A DNA stretch of 64,000 bases, taken from assembly GCF_902459465.1 (NCBI RefSeq), contig NC_047065.1, forward strand, positions 14,547,634 to 14,611,633, given 5' to 3'. Positions 22,138-34,200 of this stretch are shown in pieces. Made by a program: the position numbers and the translations under genes. The DNA is from Asterias rubens (Eukaryota > Echinodermata > Asteroidea > Forcipulatida > Asteriidae). Each line of letters begins with the position of its first letter. The first letter of the stretch is position 1. Below the pieces are notes generated by a model that saw only the letters and a list, made by a program, of their open reading frames with translations, ran no database searches and had not been told where the DNA came from.

Positions 22138-23535
22138 AAAGCCATGCAGGGAGAACAAGCTTACAATAACTTGTATGTCAAGTTTGACTCCTAAAATGAA
22201 TAGTGCGTGGCAGACAGTAGTCACATGTGACCTTAATGTAAGAGGTCAATAGAAGGTTGAAGGTCAATAGGCTAAAAGGTGAATTGTTCACATTTATGGG
22301 CATCACTTTATCTTATGAGGGAAAAAATGCATTGAAAACCAGACGGAAAATGCATTTTTTGGGTTAGTTATTAGTCCAATAGTATCTGTCACAGAAAAAG
22401 TACAGCAAAAAAGATTCATCATGCTGCCACATTATAGCAATATATCACAAAGGATCTGACATGATGTGCTAATAAAAAAAACCTATCTATTCAATCTTTT
22501 GTTTTTGGTGGTGGTGGTGGGAGGGGGGAGATGAACTGGGGTTTGGAAAGATTGGGTCGAAACTTGACCAGTGAACTGAGAATTAAGTCTTTTTCTCACA
22601 GTAATAAACAAGCGCAATCACGCCATCAAGATGATCAGACTTGGGGGCGATAGGAATAGGACACTTTGGAAAACTAGGTGGCAGCAGACTTACCAAGTAA
22701 ATTTCCACCATTGTAGAAGTTCTGAGGATGCACAAAGCACAACGGATTTACCTTGTAATTCTGTCTGCTGCCACCTAGAGCAGTGTGCACATGTAGTTGA
22801 CCCGTGATTGACCACTGCCGAGCACGTACATGCACAGTGATATACTCACTCAAACGACTCATTTGGAAGTCAACCATCGGTACCATGGTACATGAACACT
22901 CCCTTTGCCTTTTTGCTATAGTGTCACTGGTTCCCTTCTGCACTTTCCACATGTTAACATGGAACAGGCTATTAGGACCAGTGAAGAAACCCATGGTCCT
23001 AATGCTGGTTCCAAATGGGCGACCCCAGTAGTCAACCAAACCAATGGGCGACCAGCCTGGGTTCAAGTAAAAAAAGACAACCTTTATACCCCCATCATAA
23101 CCGAACTTGTTCCCACTACGTTCTGGAAAGTGTAGTCATGGTGCAAGAAGTTGTTATTCACACTATCACTTGACTATCGCGATCACCGCGCTCGCTCCTT
23201 CCTCGCCACGTACATTACTATCATTTTTCAGAACGTATTGAGAACAATTTCGGTGTGATGGGGGTGTTAGTTAACCATGGTGTGCAACCATGGTGTGCAA
23301 CCATACTTGCTAAAAGCATCCCAAAAGTCCCGCATTGAATGAGTAGAGGAGGGTGTGGAACGAGCAAATGATGAATGGATGACAATAAGACATACACTGG
23401 TGAGGAGACCCTGATCGAGGCAGAACCTTGGTACCATTGCAGTGTTTGCCGTTTTGTAAGATTGGAGGAGAAGAGGGGATGGGAGTGGAGAGGGGTGGGG
23501 GGGGGAGAAGAGTGGAGGGGAAAAATAACTCTCAC
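22138..23535. other. 3' flank of the UEV gene
   Basis: No exon supported. An open frame on the minus strand (22674-23066, 130 codons) has no recognisable domain and overlaps an inverted repeat. A G-rich/purine tract lies at about 23460-23525. Confidence 0.35.
22673..22786. repeat. Short inverted repeat, about 110 bp
   Basis: CTAGGTGGCAGCAGACTTAC at the left pairs with CTGTCTGCTGCCACCTAG at the right. CTACTGCCACCTAGAG near 63393 resembles one terminus. Confidence 0.55.
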
Positions 23536-26500
23536 TTAATAATAAGCCCCTTCAGGAGGCTGGGCAAGCTTGATGTTATGCTTGTTGGTCATGCTTTCGC
23601 GTATCTCTGAGAGTACCGTCCGAATCTTGTATTCCCGATTCCATTTGTTAAGCGTGTTGAATATTCTCTTGTCAATCTGGAGATTTAAAACAAAATAAAA
23701 AAAGTGAAGTGTAAAACATCGACAGACCCAGACTTTTTTCCAGTCATACTGTAGTTTTGATTCTATTTATTTGAAAATGAAAACCAGAGTGACGGGGAGC
23801 ATTTAACAAATCCGCCAGCAGATTAAACTAGTCAAATTATCAAGTTCAAACCATCTCTTAAAAAAGAAAACAAATTAACACGATTTTACCGCAAAAGTAT
23901 CCCCTAATATGAAATCAAAGTGTCTGTAAACTTGACAAAAATGTTCGTACAATTGATTTGGTTTCATGGAAGTGGAAGTAATACCTGGACCCAATTTCAC
24001 AGACCTGCTTTAGAAGAAAATATTGCTTAACAACTCTCTGCTAAGCAGAAATGAGCAGGATACTAATCACAAATTGTACATGTGTGACATGGTAGATTGA
24101 CTGGTACCTTTATACTGGTAAGCATTTTTGTTGTGCTTAGCATCTTTGTTGTGCTTTAGCAGCTCTATGAAATTGGGCCCTGTTTGCTATATATCTCACC
24201 ATGCCATTCTCACTCACGCCGTTGAGTTTGATTTTGTTGTAAAATCGTAGGACGGGAGGTTGGTCTGGATATTTGGGTCCACACTCGATCTTCAGGTTAT
24301 AAATACGATTGTCAAAAGCAGTCTGAAACAAGGAAGTATTGATAAAAAAGTTTTAGAAAAGCAGGCATGTATGCTACGTTTTTGAAAGGGCAAGGGCACC
24401 AAGGCATTTTCTCCTTGGTAAAGGGCACCCTATGAGGAAATTGTAAATTTCTACTGGAGCATTTCAAGGGCACCAAGGCAATGACCAGGGGGCATGGAGG
24501 CAATCACCTTCGTTGCCTCTGTGAAGTTTAAGGCCTGGAAAAAATCAACCCCCCACCCTTGAGAAAACAAAATGTCAAATCATGTGCTTGGGACAGAAAT
24601 GTTGTTATTGTCAGCAAGGATTTCCAAGTCTGTAGTTCTTTCTTACTGGGAAAAGGTTTCAATTGCACAAACAAAATTTTCTCCAACAATCCTAAGCAAC
24701 ATCCAATAGGTCTTTCTATTTTCTGTGCATCCTGTTATTTATTCTAAGTTTTAGGTGAACATAAATCAATTAACAAATTGATTCATGCAAAGGCAGATCT
24801 AACTTAAAGACACTGGACACTATCGGTAATTGTCAAAGACTAGTCTTCCAAATTGGTGCATCTCAACATATGCATAAATAAACAAACCTGTGAAAATTTG
24901 AGCTTAGTTGGTCGTCAAAGTTGCCAGATAATAATGAAAGAAAAAACACCCTTGTCACTCGAAGTTGTGTGCTCTCAGATGCTTGATTTCGAGACCTCAA
25001 ATTCTAAATCTGAGGTCTCAAAATCAAATTCATAGAAAATGAGGGAGCCGTTTCTCACAAAGGTTTATATTATCAACCTCTCCCCATTACTCGTCACCAA
25101 GTAAGGTTTTTTATGCTAATAATTATTTTGAGTAATTACCAATAGTGTCCACTGCCTTTAAAGACACTGGACACTATTGATTTCCTCAAAATAATGGTAA
25201 GCATAAAGAACCTGATTTTGAAACAAGAAATAGAAAGCTGTTGATAGTAGACAAAATTGTGAGAAACAGCTCCCTCTGAAGTAGTACAGTAACATAGTAG
25301 TTTTAGGGAAGAGGTAATTTTTTTCTCAAAAAAATAAAAGACTGCAGGCCTGAAGCTTTTTTTAGACATCTGAAACCACACACATTTGCGCAACAAAGGT
25401 GCTTGTTTGTTCTTTCATTATTCTCTTGCAACTTTGATGACCCTGAAGTGCAAAATTTCATAGATTTGATATGTTCATGCATACGTTGGGATACACCAAG
25501 TGAGAATACTGGTCTTTAAATTTTACCATGATTATCAAAGGTGTCCAGTGCCTTAATGGATTGGTTCAGTCCATGTTCAAGCGTTTTTAACATCTGCACT
25601 TACTCCACTAGGTCCTAGGATCATGCCGTTCCAAAACCTTAGTGCCATGTCATCTTCATCCTCGAGACCCCAGCTTATCGTTCCATCACCTGTGCCTTTC
25701 TGGGCTGCTTCTAACTCCGCAAGAAGTACAAAGTTGCGAGGTACGACGACAACTTTATTGGGAGTTGCTAAAAACAGGAAAAATCAACACAAGGGCTTCC
25801 ATTTCAGATGATGAATAACTTGTTAGTGAAGTGAATAACTTTTTAAGTGTCTTGTGAACATTATCATTTGCATGTCAAGTTCTTCTCAAACTGTCAGTTG
25901 CTCGACGGGTGATGGTCGAGTTCTCTGAGCTATATATTAATTTTTGTATGGATTGTTTATGGACATTAAACTTCCTGCGATTGTGATACAAATTTTAATG
26001 ACATAAATTCGCAACGAATAGTTTGCAACAGTTGAACTGTGTACAACTCCTGCAAAACATTTGCTGCGAAAACAGCCATACATGTAACGTCAAAATTTGC
26101 TTTGCATTTGCAAAAAGTATGAACGGGGCTTTCGAAGACTGTTTTCAAAAAGCATTATAATTATTTCTTGTTGACACATTAATTTATGTACAATTGGTTG
26201 TACTACTACAGCAAATACAATGTACGGTGAAAACTGAAAGAAGAAATGACACCACCAGCAGAGACTCCGACTGATCATGGACTGATTCAAGATTGAGAGT
26301 GTACAAACAAACACCCTGTTACTGACCTGACCTGACAAACAAACAAACATGACAAACAATTAAATAAAAACAAACTGAAAAACCCACTCATAATTGGGGC
26401 CAACAGAGTTAGTTGTAAGCCACGGACCTAAACCACTGAGCCACCCTGACTGCTGCCCCTCTGAGGTAAATGATTTGAAATAATTATGAATGATGTTGAA

Positions 26501-26661
26501 GAATATCACCATTGATAAAGCATCATGATCATGATCATACCCGAGAAGAAACAAACCCCACACACTCATCAGACATCGAACCTCCACCACGACCACAGCA
26601 TGTCCAGACTGCCGGCAGACAGACTCATTCAATTAATGTTAACATTATCTCACTTACTCAT
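23536..26661 (-). CDS. UBE2V2-like: Ubiquitin-conjugating enzyme variant, UBE2V1/2 (MMS2) type
   Basis: UEV protein: the catalytically inactive E2-like partner of UBE2N/Ubc13 that orients acceptor ubiquitin for K63-linked chains, acting in nucleus and cytosol. Exons in coding order: 26658-26661 (ATG A / gtaagt), 25604-25767, 24200-24322, 23536-23676 (stop 23536-23538); phases 1, 0, 0. Predicted 143 residues, as in the family (about 145). Recognisable stretches are [51 protein letters not shown], and the end [11 protein letters not shown]. The active-site cysteine of true E2s is absent; the only Cys is in the IECGPKYP motif, as in UEVs. The core helix region ([20 protein letters not shown]) is fairly divergent from vertebrates, so a lineage-specific paralogue is possible. 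Family A and C MITEs sit in the introns. The four-base coding part of exon 1 is the weak point: its donor is ideal and the phase fits, but an upstream start cannot be excluded. Confidence 0.9.
23990..24181. mobile_element. Family C foldback MITE in a UEV intron
   Basis: ACCCAATTTCACAGACCTGC at the left and AGCTCTATGAAATTGGGCCC at the right, with inner GCTTAACAACTCTCTGCTAA. It ends about 20 bp from the downstream donor of the 24200-24322 exon on the minus strand. Confidence 0.75.
24804..25161 (-). mobile_element. Family A MITE, reverse orientation
   Basis: TTAA at both ends; AAAGACACTGGACACTATCG at the left and GTGTCCACTGCCTTTAA at the right. The inner hairpin is present. It lies in the second UEV intron. 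Confidence 0.8.
25158..25556 (+). mobile_element. Family A MITE, diverged, joined head-on
   Basis: Starts at the same TTAA (25158-25161) that ends the previous copy and ends GTGTCCAGTGCCTTAA. The centre is more diverged (CAGGCCTGAAGC replaces the usual hairpin), similar to 46440 in another element. Confidence 0.7.
26395..26465 (-). repeat. tRNA-like SINE fragment
   Basis: The minus strand reads CAGGGTGGCTCAGTGGTTTA, an A-box-like stretch, followed by GTGGCTTACAACTAACTC. There is no clear B box. Confidence 0.4.
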
Positions 26662-27499
26662 TTCGTATCTTCAAACTGGACAAGAATAACACCCCAATGT
26701 TCCTCAACCTTTCAATGAAAAGTAATATATTATTTTCCTCAAAATACAGAGTTTCTAAATAAATTGAATTCCACGAACACACGACACACGATATCGAGAG
26801 GTGAGGTCAGTCTAGTCCGTCAGTCTGTTCGCATGTGTAAGATATCACCAACAGAGGGCTTACCGGGCCAAACGCTTGAGGGCGTTTGATCAATTAAATC
26901 TGGGCCTTTTTTCAGACTGGTTGCATGGGTATCCTGGTGTCATGGGTTTCCGATAGATTAACGGGATATAACTGTTCGCAATAAAAAAAACAAAAGTAAG
27001 TTTAGTTTAAAACCACCTGACCAACCTTTTTACAAGACACTTGCACTCCATAGTGTGTTGAAATCTTTTGGTCTTAGGCATTGCGAGATCGTCCGCCATT
27101 TACAGTGGTTTGGCTTAACATAAGCGTGCTCGATTTGGAGCCCGTCACTTCATTGGTTGGCATGCAACGTTTAATCTAATTTTAATTATTTTCATATCCA
27201 AATATTGTTCAGTATCTGTCATACGAAGCTACTTGAATGATTGGAATACTGAGATATCTAGCATGGTATTATCAACTCCCCGAAGCATCCCCCAGCACGA
27301 GTACGCTTTACAACATTCCGTTTTCCCTCATTTCAGAGAATTGGTTTCAGGAGAAAAGAAACCCATCTGTTTTTTATTGTTTTTTTTAAGTATAGACATT
27401 AATAATGTTTATCAATAAATCAATATGTTTAGCAATAACTGTAATTACAGTATGCAGTTCTTTAGAGTAAAACATACTTGTAAACCAATGGCCCCATAT
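26662..27499. other. 5' flank of the UEV gene
   Basis: Presumed promoter side of the UEV gene; no TATA box or other element that I can support. An ATGGCGGAC start-like context on the minus strand near 27103 has no donor in the phase needed to join the next exon. Confidence 0.3.
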
Positions 27500-27712
27500 G
27501 AACTTGTGGCAGATTATTAGCTTGCGCATTAAAATCGAGTGCGTAAGTTGCGCCATTTTGTTGCGTAACTTTCAGCATTGCGCCCAAAGTTACGCCACGT
27601 GATGACATGAACTTTTTTGAAATCGGCGGAACTCCACCTGGCGCAACTTACGCCATAAACGTTGCGCAAGTGGACCTACGCGGTTTCGTATGGTGTGAAA
27701 TCGGTAGGCCTA
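27500..27712. repeat. Foldback with GCGTAAGTTGCGCCA arms
   Basis: GTGCGTAAGTTGCGCCATTT at about 27540 and the inverted TGGCGCAACTTACGCCATAA at about 27638, with further TTGCGTAACTTT / AAAGTTACGCCACG pairs between. Confidence 0.6.
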
Positions 27713-28740
27713 CTGCAAAGTGTTATAGTCTTATCTCTCTAGTCCTATTTTTGTATACACATTACTTTAGGACTTTTACTGTTTTATACAAACCCACTTC
27801 ATCAATGATGTCTTTCCACCGTGTGTGGTGATCTGCTCTTTTTTGCCCTCTTTTCTTCTCTCTCGTCATTCTTTGTCTTCTGGATGGACCGCGTTAGTCT
27901 GGTCCCCTGACCAAAGATTCCTTGACGTCTCTTGTCGACAGAGCGTAGTCGGAGATTTTGGGGTATGGGAACCAGACTAGGGCCGCGTTCGTTTCTTTCC
28001 ATTTTTTTTTCTTTCTCGCAGCGATCACATAAGTGGCTTAGGAAGTAACGTGCAAGGATCACAAAATAATAAACTTCAATGTAAATATTATTAAAGAATG
28101 TGGGTTGAAGTCCTAGTTGTTTAATAGTTTATAGACATCCAAGAGTTATACAATTCTAAGCACTGTCCCGAGCCTTTCCTGAACAAAATGTCATGGAGAG
28201 AATGTGTCAGACTTTGAAGTCTACGGCGATCATAGCCGGCTCTCTCCATTTGTTCTCGCAAGCCCAGCACCGAAGTAAACATTATTTGCAAAGTCTGCAG
28301 TTGGATAAGACGTAGATAAAGGACGAAAGGACGAGAGAATGTTGTTTGAAATAATATACTGCAGTGTTCTTAATTTAAAAAAAGTCTTTCTGACCAGTGA
28401 CAAGAAAGTTCCTCCAAAAACGCGTCTTCCATCCAACTAAGGTCGAGAATTCATCCAGTCTTCCAAGTACGCCATCCAATAATTATTTGCAACGGTCCAA
28501 TCTGAATGCAGCTCCATGCACATAGTCGCCACAATGAGTACACAAGAAGTCCAAAACTTCCACGCATAACAGAGAAGATCCTCAATGAGGCGGCATTCCA
28601 CTTTACCGGTACAATCCAGTGAATTGTGTAGAATGAACCCGTTATAATATTGTAGAGAACGGTCTTTAATAATCCACTAAAGACTTTAAAAAAGAGAGCA
28701 AACGATGGGGCGTATGCCTAAAAAGATAACTAGGAATACA
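27713..28740. other. Unassigned spacer
   Basis: No gene or named repeat recognised. Confidence 0.3.
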
Positions 28741-29070
28741 GCCCGGGAGGCAACGGGGCCAGTTTTACCACACGGTTTACCCCGGCACAATTTCACACTG
28801 TATCCCTTTTCCACGGGGATCCGGTTGCGCGTTTTAAGAATAACCCGGGGTTTTACCGCTTACCCAGCTCCAGAGCAATGATGTGTCTGTTCCCCGGGGT
28901 ATGCCCATTTGCTGGGGCAGACAGAGGGCAGACCAGAGGTAAAGGGATCATAGTGTGAAAAGGCTGATCGTTATTCCCAATAGGCTTTCTACCAATAGGC
29001 TTTCTACCATCGACACTTCTAGCGGTACTTCCCAATAGGCAACCCCGGGAGTTGTGTGAAAAGGACGTAA
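28741..29070. repeat. GC-rich foldback element
   Basis: CCCGGGAGGCAACGGGGCCA near 28743 faces GGCAACCCCGGGAGTTGTGT near 29037. Inner parts CACACTGTATCCCTTTT and GATCATAGTGTGAAAAGG pair loosely. A short direct repeat, CAATAGGCTTTCTACCA, occurs at 28979 and 28993. Confidence 0.5.
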
Positions 29071-29879
29071 GATAATAAGTTTGCATCAGGAAAAAAAGAA
29101 TATTAATTTTTAAGAATAAAGAATATTAATAACAAAGTGTTCTTTTGTTCGTTTGTTTGTTTGTGTTTTCGTATGTTTGGTGGGGTTGTTTGTTTGCTTG
29201 TTGTTGTTGTTGTTTAAACAAAAAAAATTATATATTTTTTTTACGTTGTGTATTGTTTGTTGGGGTGTTTGTTTGTTCATATTATTGCTGTTTATATTTG
29301 GAGAAAATAGCCGCCGCACACAAAGTCTACAATCCCTGCAAACAAACTAAAAGCAAATCACAAACTTACAAGACCAAGTAAAACAAAAAATACCAGTTAA
29401 TCGTCCAGGTTGTTCAAAAAAGAGAAGGATTGAGGGCCTTTTATTTTTTTTACAGGTGACAGCCAAGCTACCCACTATTTAATGCGTTACAAGTTTTTGA
29501 AAGAAGTAAAATGAGGAATACATTGAAAATGCGTCTTTTTGAAGAAACACAAAATTATGCAGTCTCAAAATAGAATGCGATAGGGGACGATCAATATTGG
29601 TATAAAAAAAAATTGGCCTTATAACATGCAATGTTTGTTGCAAAAGTAATGCAGAACCGATTTTGATAAAATCTAACTTTTAAACCCTATTGAATACTTC
29701 AAGGGTGATCTTTGTGTACAACATAATAAGTCAACACAAAGCAATTGCATACCTTTGTGTAAACATGTGTTTATTACCTGTAATGCTCATCATTATCAAT
29801 ACAAAAAACAATGTTGCTTAAAGGCAGTTTCTTTAAAAATCAATTTCTTAATAATTTAACCGAGTTCATATAAAGCTAT
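29071..29879. other. Low-complexity GT/TTG-rich spacer
   Basis: 29140-29290 is rich in TTTG/TTG runs that create overlapping open frames on both strands; not coding. Nothing else recognised. Confidence 0.4.
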
Positions 29880-29973
29880 AAGTTCACAATTTTTTTGTAT
29901 GCATACTATGTTGAGGTACATCAAGTGAGAAGACTGGTCTTTGACAATTACAACAGTGTCCAGTGTCTTTAAT
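29880..29973 (+). mobile_element. Family A MITE, right-end fragment
   Basis: CAAGTGAGAAGACTGGTCTT, then CAACAGTGTCCAGTGTCTTTAA; only about 90 bp of the right end remain. Confidence 0.65.
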
Positions 29974-30194
29974 CGCCTCGTGATATGGAACAGTCCATAA
30001 TTCACCTTGTTTTGAACCACGATAATCTGATAAAATCATGACTTTGATGTCACATGGTCATTGTGTAAAAATAAACAATCTCTAGCAACATTATCTCAGT
30101 TAGCGTGTTTCCCGTTACTTACAAGAAAAATATCATTTACCTTTTCATCTCTTGCGTTAATATTCAAAAGTTAAACCTGAACCTTGTGTCATAG

Positions 30195-30440
30195 GGCAAG
30201 TTTAAGCTACGATTGTTTGTCAACCACAAGTCAACGTTCAATAGTGACCTATGCATTCAATACATCCTGGGTACCAGGAAAAATCACCCAATGGTCGACT
30301 ATAGTGCCTCGCTCGAACTTGCTCATACATGTAGCAACTGCCTTTTTAATCCGAGGAATTCAAATTTCAGCAGTAACTTGTGACTAAGTAAGCCACTATA
30401 CAAGACTTTGTTTGAATCTAATTGCAAATGGCATGTACCC
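30195..30440. repeat. Dispersed repeat shared with 39017-39330 and 45216-45340
   Basis: GAGGAATTCAAATTTCAGCAGTAACTTGTG matches the 39240 region in part, and TGGTCGACTATAGTGCCTCG matches 45300-45325. Two dispersed modules sit side by side here. Confidence 0.5.
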
Positions 30441-30770
30441 AAACTGGCTCTGGCTACAGCTAGGGTCGTTGCTAAATGAAACATCCGTATATAAATGCCT
30501 TTTTGTATTTGTATTGTATTATTGCTATGGGTGTTGCTTTGGATGCCCAATACGCCTCTCTTAATATTTATGCATGAGGTACTTCACAATGCTAACTCAA
30601 AACGAGGCGATGGGTGCAGCCACTGCAAGGTATGGGGGAAGTGCGCCCATAGCCTCATTTTGGGTAAGAATTATGACGTCATGCATAAGTATTAAGAGAG
30701 GCCTACACTTTAACCCATGTTGCCAGGGCAATCCAGCTAGCCGCAGCTGTAGCCGTAGCTGCCCATTCAG
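30440..30770. mobile_element. Foldback MITE
   Basis: Arms GCCTCTCTTAATATTTATGC and GCATAAGTATTAAGAGAGGC are inverted. Outer arms GGCTCTGGCTACAGCTAGGG and CCGCAGCTGTAGCCGTAGC pair too. Related GGCTACGGCTGCTGC text occurs near 42158 and 47850. Confidence 0.6.
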
Positions 30771-31223
30771 ACACAATCTTACTGCTCATATCATTGATGA
30801 ATGTCACACATTGTGTCTAAAAACAAGATGCCTGCTAGTCTGGGGTTAAATTCCTTTGTACGAAGTAGTGCTTTCTGCTCTACCGGCCAGGCTTTGTGAA
30901 TTGATGATACCCAAGCCTACATCAGTTAGGACTGTAAAAGGGGGTTACCCTGTTTCAGCCCTAAGAGTAGGCGGCAACAGCCTCTGGTAAAAAAAAAATT
31001 GTAGCCAACACCTTGAAGTGGCCTTCAGGCCTTGTGTGTCTGGCGACTAGCATAAAAAAAAACTAATAATAAAAAAAAACAATAAAAAAACCCACAGCTC
31101 TACACAGCCGTCTGTGGTATGGTATGTCTGGCAGTGCATCATATAACAAGATGAACGGCTTGAATGAAGACTAGATTGGCTGATGGAAAGTTTTTTTTTT
31201 TGGGGGGGGGAATCATCTAGTGA
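30771..31223. other. 3' flank of the NIPSNAP gene
   Basis: No gene. A/T-rich simple tracts near 31050-31090 and a T/G run at 31190-31210 just after the NIPSNAP stop. Confidence 0.4.
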
Positions 31224-34200
31224 TTATTTCAAAAGTGAAAATGAACATGGAATCATTATCTTGTTGAACATACTGGTCACATGACTGGAGAGGCCATCTG
31301 CATCATCTGAATTCAATCAAACATAAAAATACATCATTAAATAACAAGATGCACTGCAAATTAGACGTAATAATCCTGTTTGTATAAATGCATGTGTGAT
31401 GTTACTCCACTAATAAATCATGCCTAGTGCTTTTCTTATTGCCCTGCGGTTCTCAAACGGCTTGCCATTTTATGCAGTCTCCTTTTATCATTTTTTCCCG
31501 TTAGTCTATGGAATTAAAAATGGTAACGCAGTTTCTTAACGTTCTCATGTACCTTTGGATTTCTTCATGGTCTCCTGCCTCTTGTCTAAAGACTTGAAAT
31601 TCCACAACTGGTACACTAGAAATAAAAAAAGAAAAAAAGAAAATTTACAATTATAATAGTTATTTCTCCTCTTCCACCTCGCATCAAGCTCCCAATCGGC
31701 TGCTAACTTTTCAGAAACGTTGAAAACAAAACACTGCCTTCAAACAAACGGTGAAATCCATTTGAAAATTTCGTTAACATTTAAAACGAAGAGACCTTCC
31801 TTTCTTTATAATGTTAGCCCCAGATACTATCCAGGGAGAATGAGTGACATTGAATGATTTGTTCCTGGTTTGATTGGCATCTTACTGCTCCACAGCACCT
31901 TGTAAACCAAGACATGGTGCCATATAAGGAGTAGGTCTCATAATTTCAAAGTAGCCCCATATACATGTACCTTGCGATAAACTCCAAACGGGAATTTAGG
32001 TTTATTTATTTCTCATCAAATAATAAGACATTTCAGAAAGAAATATTTCAAGGGATGTTTTCTACTATCATAAATCATTAGACTTTGTAAGTTTTATGTA
32101 AATCTTTGTTCTTAGACAAGTTTTTTTCTCACCAATTTTGTAGTGGGTAGAGTTATGCATTCACATTTATTTTCCTGACTGGGTTCAATCGGAATGATTG
32201 ACAGTAATTTAGTTTACTTTTCCATCAGGGGTGCTACTTTTTTGTTTTCTCTCCTATGTGTATGAATATGTTATCGTTCCTTTCTTTTTCTTTTCATTTT
32301 TACCTGTGAAATTAATATATGAATGTTGTATGAATGTGACTTCCCTTTACCAACTCATAGACAAAGGCATGATTTACTTACCGCTGTTGTTTGGTCCAAC
32401 CTCAGTAGAATACAGCCCCATCAGCTTGCTGTCGCCGAGCCCCTCCATCAGCTTAGCTCGACACATGATCAGTTGCATCACTTCATCTTCACAACCTTTC
32501 TTGACTTCATACCCGCATAGCTCATACACACCTTCAGAGAAAATGTGATTAAAATCAATTATAAACCCCACGGGAAACTGACTGGGTAAATTTTAAACGA
32601 TCGATTTCGGGCTTGAACCAACAACTTCCGGATTAACGGATAAAAATCCCATTCCCAATGCACTGAGGTTGTAAAATTCTGGCGTTTTTAATCAGCAGAG
32701 TGTCATACGAGTCCCAGTCGCGACACTTGGTCCTTAAGCAAGAAAAGAGAAGGGGTTCTTCCCGGTGTTCCTGGCTGTGGCTGGTGTATGCGCCGTAGCA
32801 CCTTGTAAACCTTGTAAGGTGCTAAAATAATATGGTCTCAGAATTCATCACTGCAATAACCTATCTTTCTGAAGTTTGTATATACTCAGCGCCTTGAGTA
32901 CCTTGTTTGGTAGACGTGCGCTATAAAAGACTTTGATATTATTAAACTAAAATTTGATTATGATTTTTATTACCTCCCTCCTGTAGTGGTGCATCTTCAG
33001 TTTTTTTTAAAGGAGACTCCATCAGCACGACATTTTCCTGTTTATCTAAATATGGCAGCATTGTCTTTATGTACTGACTCTGCCAGTCTGGGTTCAAGGC
33101 CAGTTTCTGTCGCACGCTGGTGCGATGAGCAAAGTCATCTGTAAAAAAGTAAATAATTTGACACATTATTTCGCTTGATAGCCATAACATTTTCGTATCA
33201 TCTAGAAGTTTTTAAGCTAAGTATTTATGTACAACTATACGTCCTTAAACAGCTGTACTAGATTTTTGTTTCAAGAATTTACTAGTCACAAGTAAACACT
33301 GGAATTGGTTCTGGGACGGCAGTGATTATATTTGCGCCATCTGCGCATGCATCAACTTTGAGGACCGTCGTCCTTCAATTTCTACAACAGTACTTAATTT
33401 GGATGAATCTGCATTCTACTGAAAAACAATGTCAGCGTTTGGCTGAAAACTACATACCGTCGCAGAACCATTCGTCGTTGAAAGCTCCCTATTATTGGGA
33501 ACAGGGAAATTTAGATTTCTCACCATATTCCCAGAGATGAGTGACTTCATTGAGTCCACCGAGTTCAGACAACCAGAAGCCGTTGTTTTTTGAGTGGGCC
33601 GTTCGCAGATGGAATTTCTCATTTGATAGATCAAGGTAGTCCTTGAAGCTGGCTGGTTTAATGACATACGTGCGTAGCTCAAAGAATTTGCTGCGGTTGA
33701 TGGACGTATGTAGGTTCCTGCATTGTCTAAGAGTTGACGGAATCTAAAAGAGAGGGGACAGTGGAGTGTACAGCGCTTTGAAACAGTGTTAAAGCGCTTT
33801 ATAAATGCATTTAAGTTAAGTTAAGTTAAGTTAAGTGTAAAAAATCTTGTGAAATAAAACTTAAAAGTAAATCAAAATAAGTCAATATCAATTTTTTTTA
33901 TTAGAACAAGATTTGAGTATGCCTGTTTACACCACTAGATGATATGTAGATCGACATTTCTAGAAGTATAAATCGTTCAATCTTTTTAAATGGATTTTTT
34001 AGGAAGAAATTTAACTTTAATTTAAGTCACCTTTTTAATTTTATCAACAAGTTTGTGCTGTCTTCAGTGTCCGTTTTTTTCTAATATTATTACAAATGAA
34101 GATTTATGCCTTTTAAAGCCATTGGATACTTACGGTAAACAGTATTGTCCAATCCAAGGGCGGCCGACACTTCGTGTATCACAACTTGTAAAATAACAAA

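Noticed and set aside
22674-23066. 130-codon open frame on the minus strand near the UEV 3' end
   Set aside because: Overlaps a short inverted-repeat element and is not in phase with, or needed by, the UEV gene, which already ends at 23536.
27041-27103. ATGGCGGACGATCTCGC as first exon of the UEV gene
   Set aside because: No good donor occurs in the phase required by the next exon; the ATG A / gtaagt at 26661 fits better.
29145-29381. Overlapping hydrophobic open frames rich in Val/Phe/Cys
   Set aside because: They come from TTTG/TTG simple-sequence repeats and are open on both strands.
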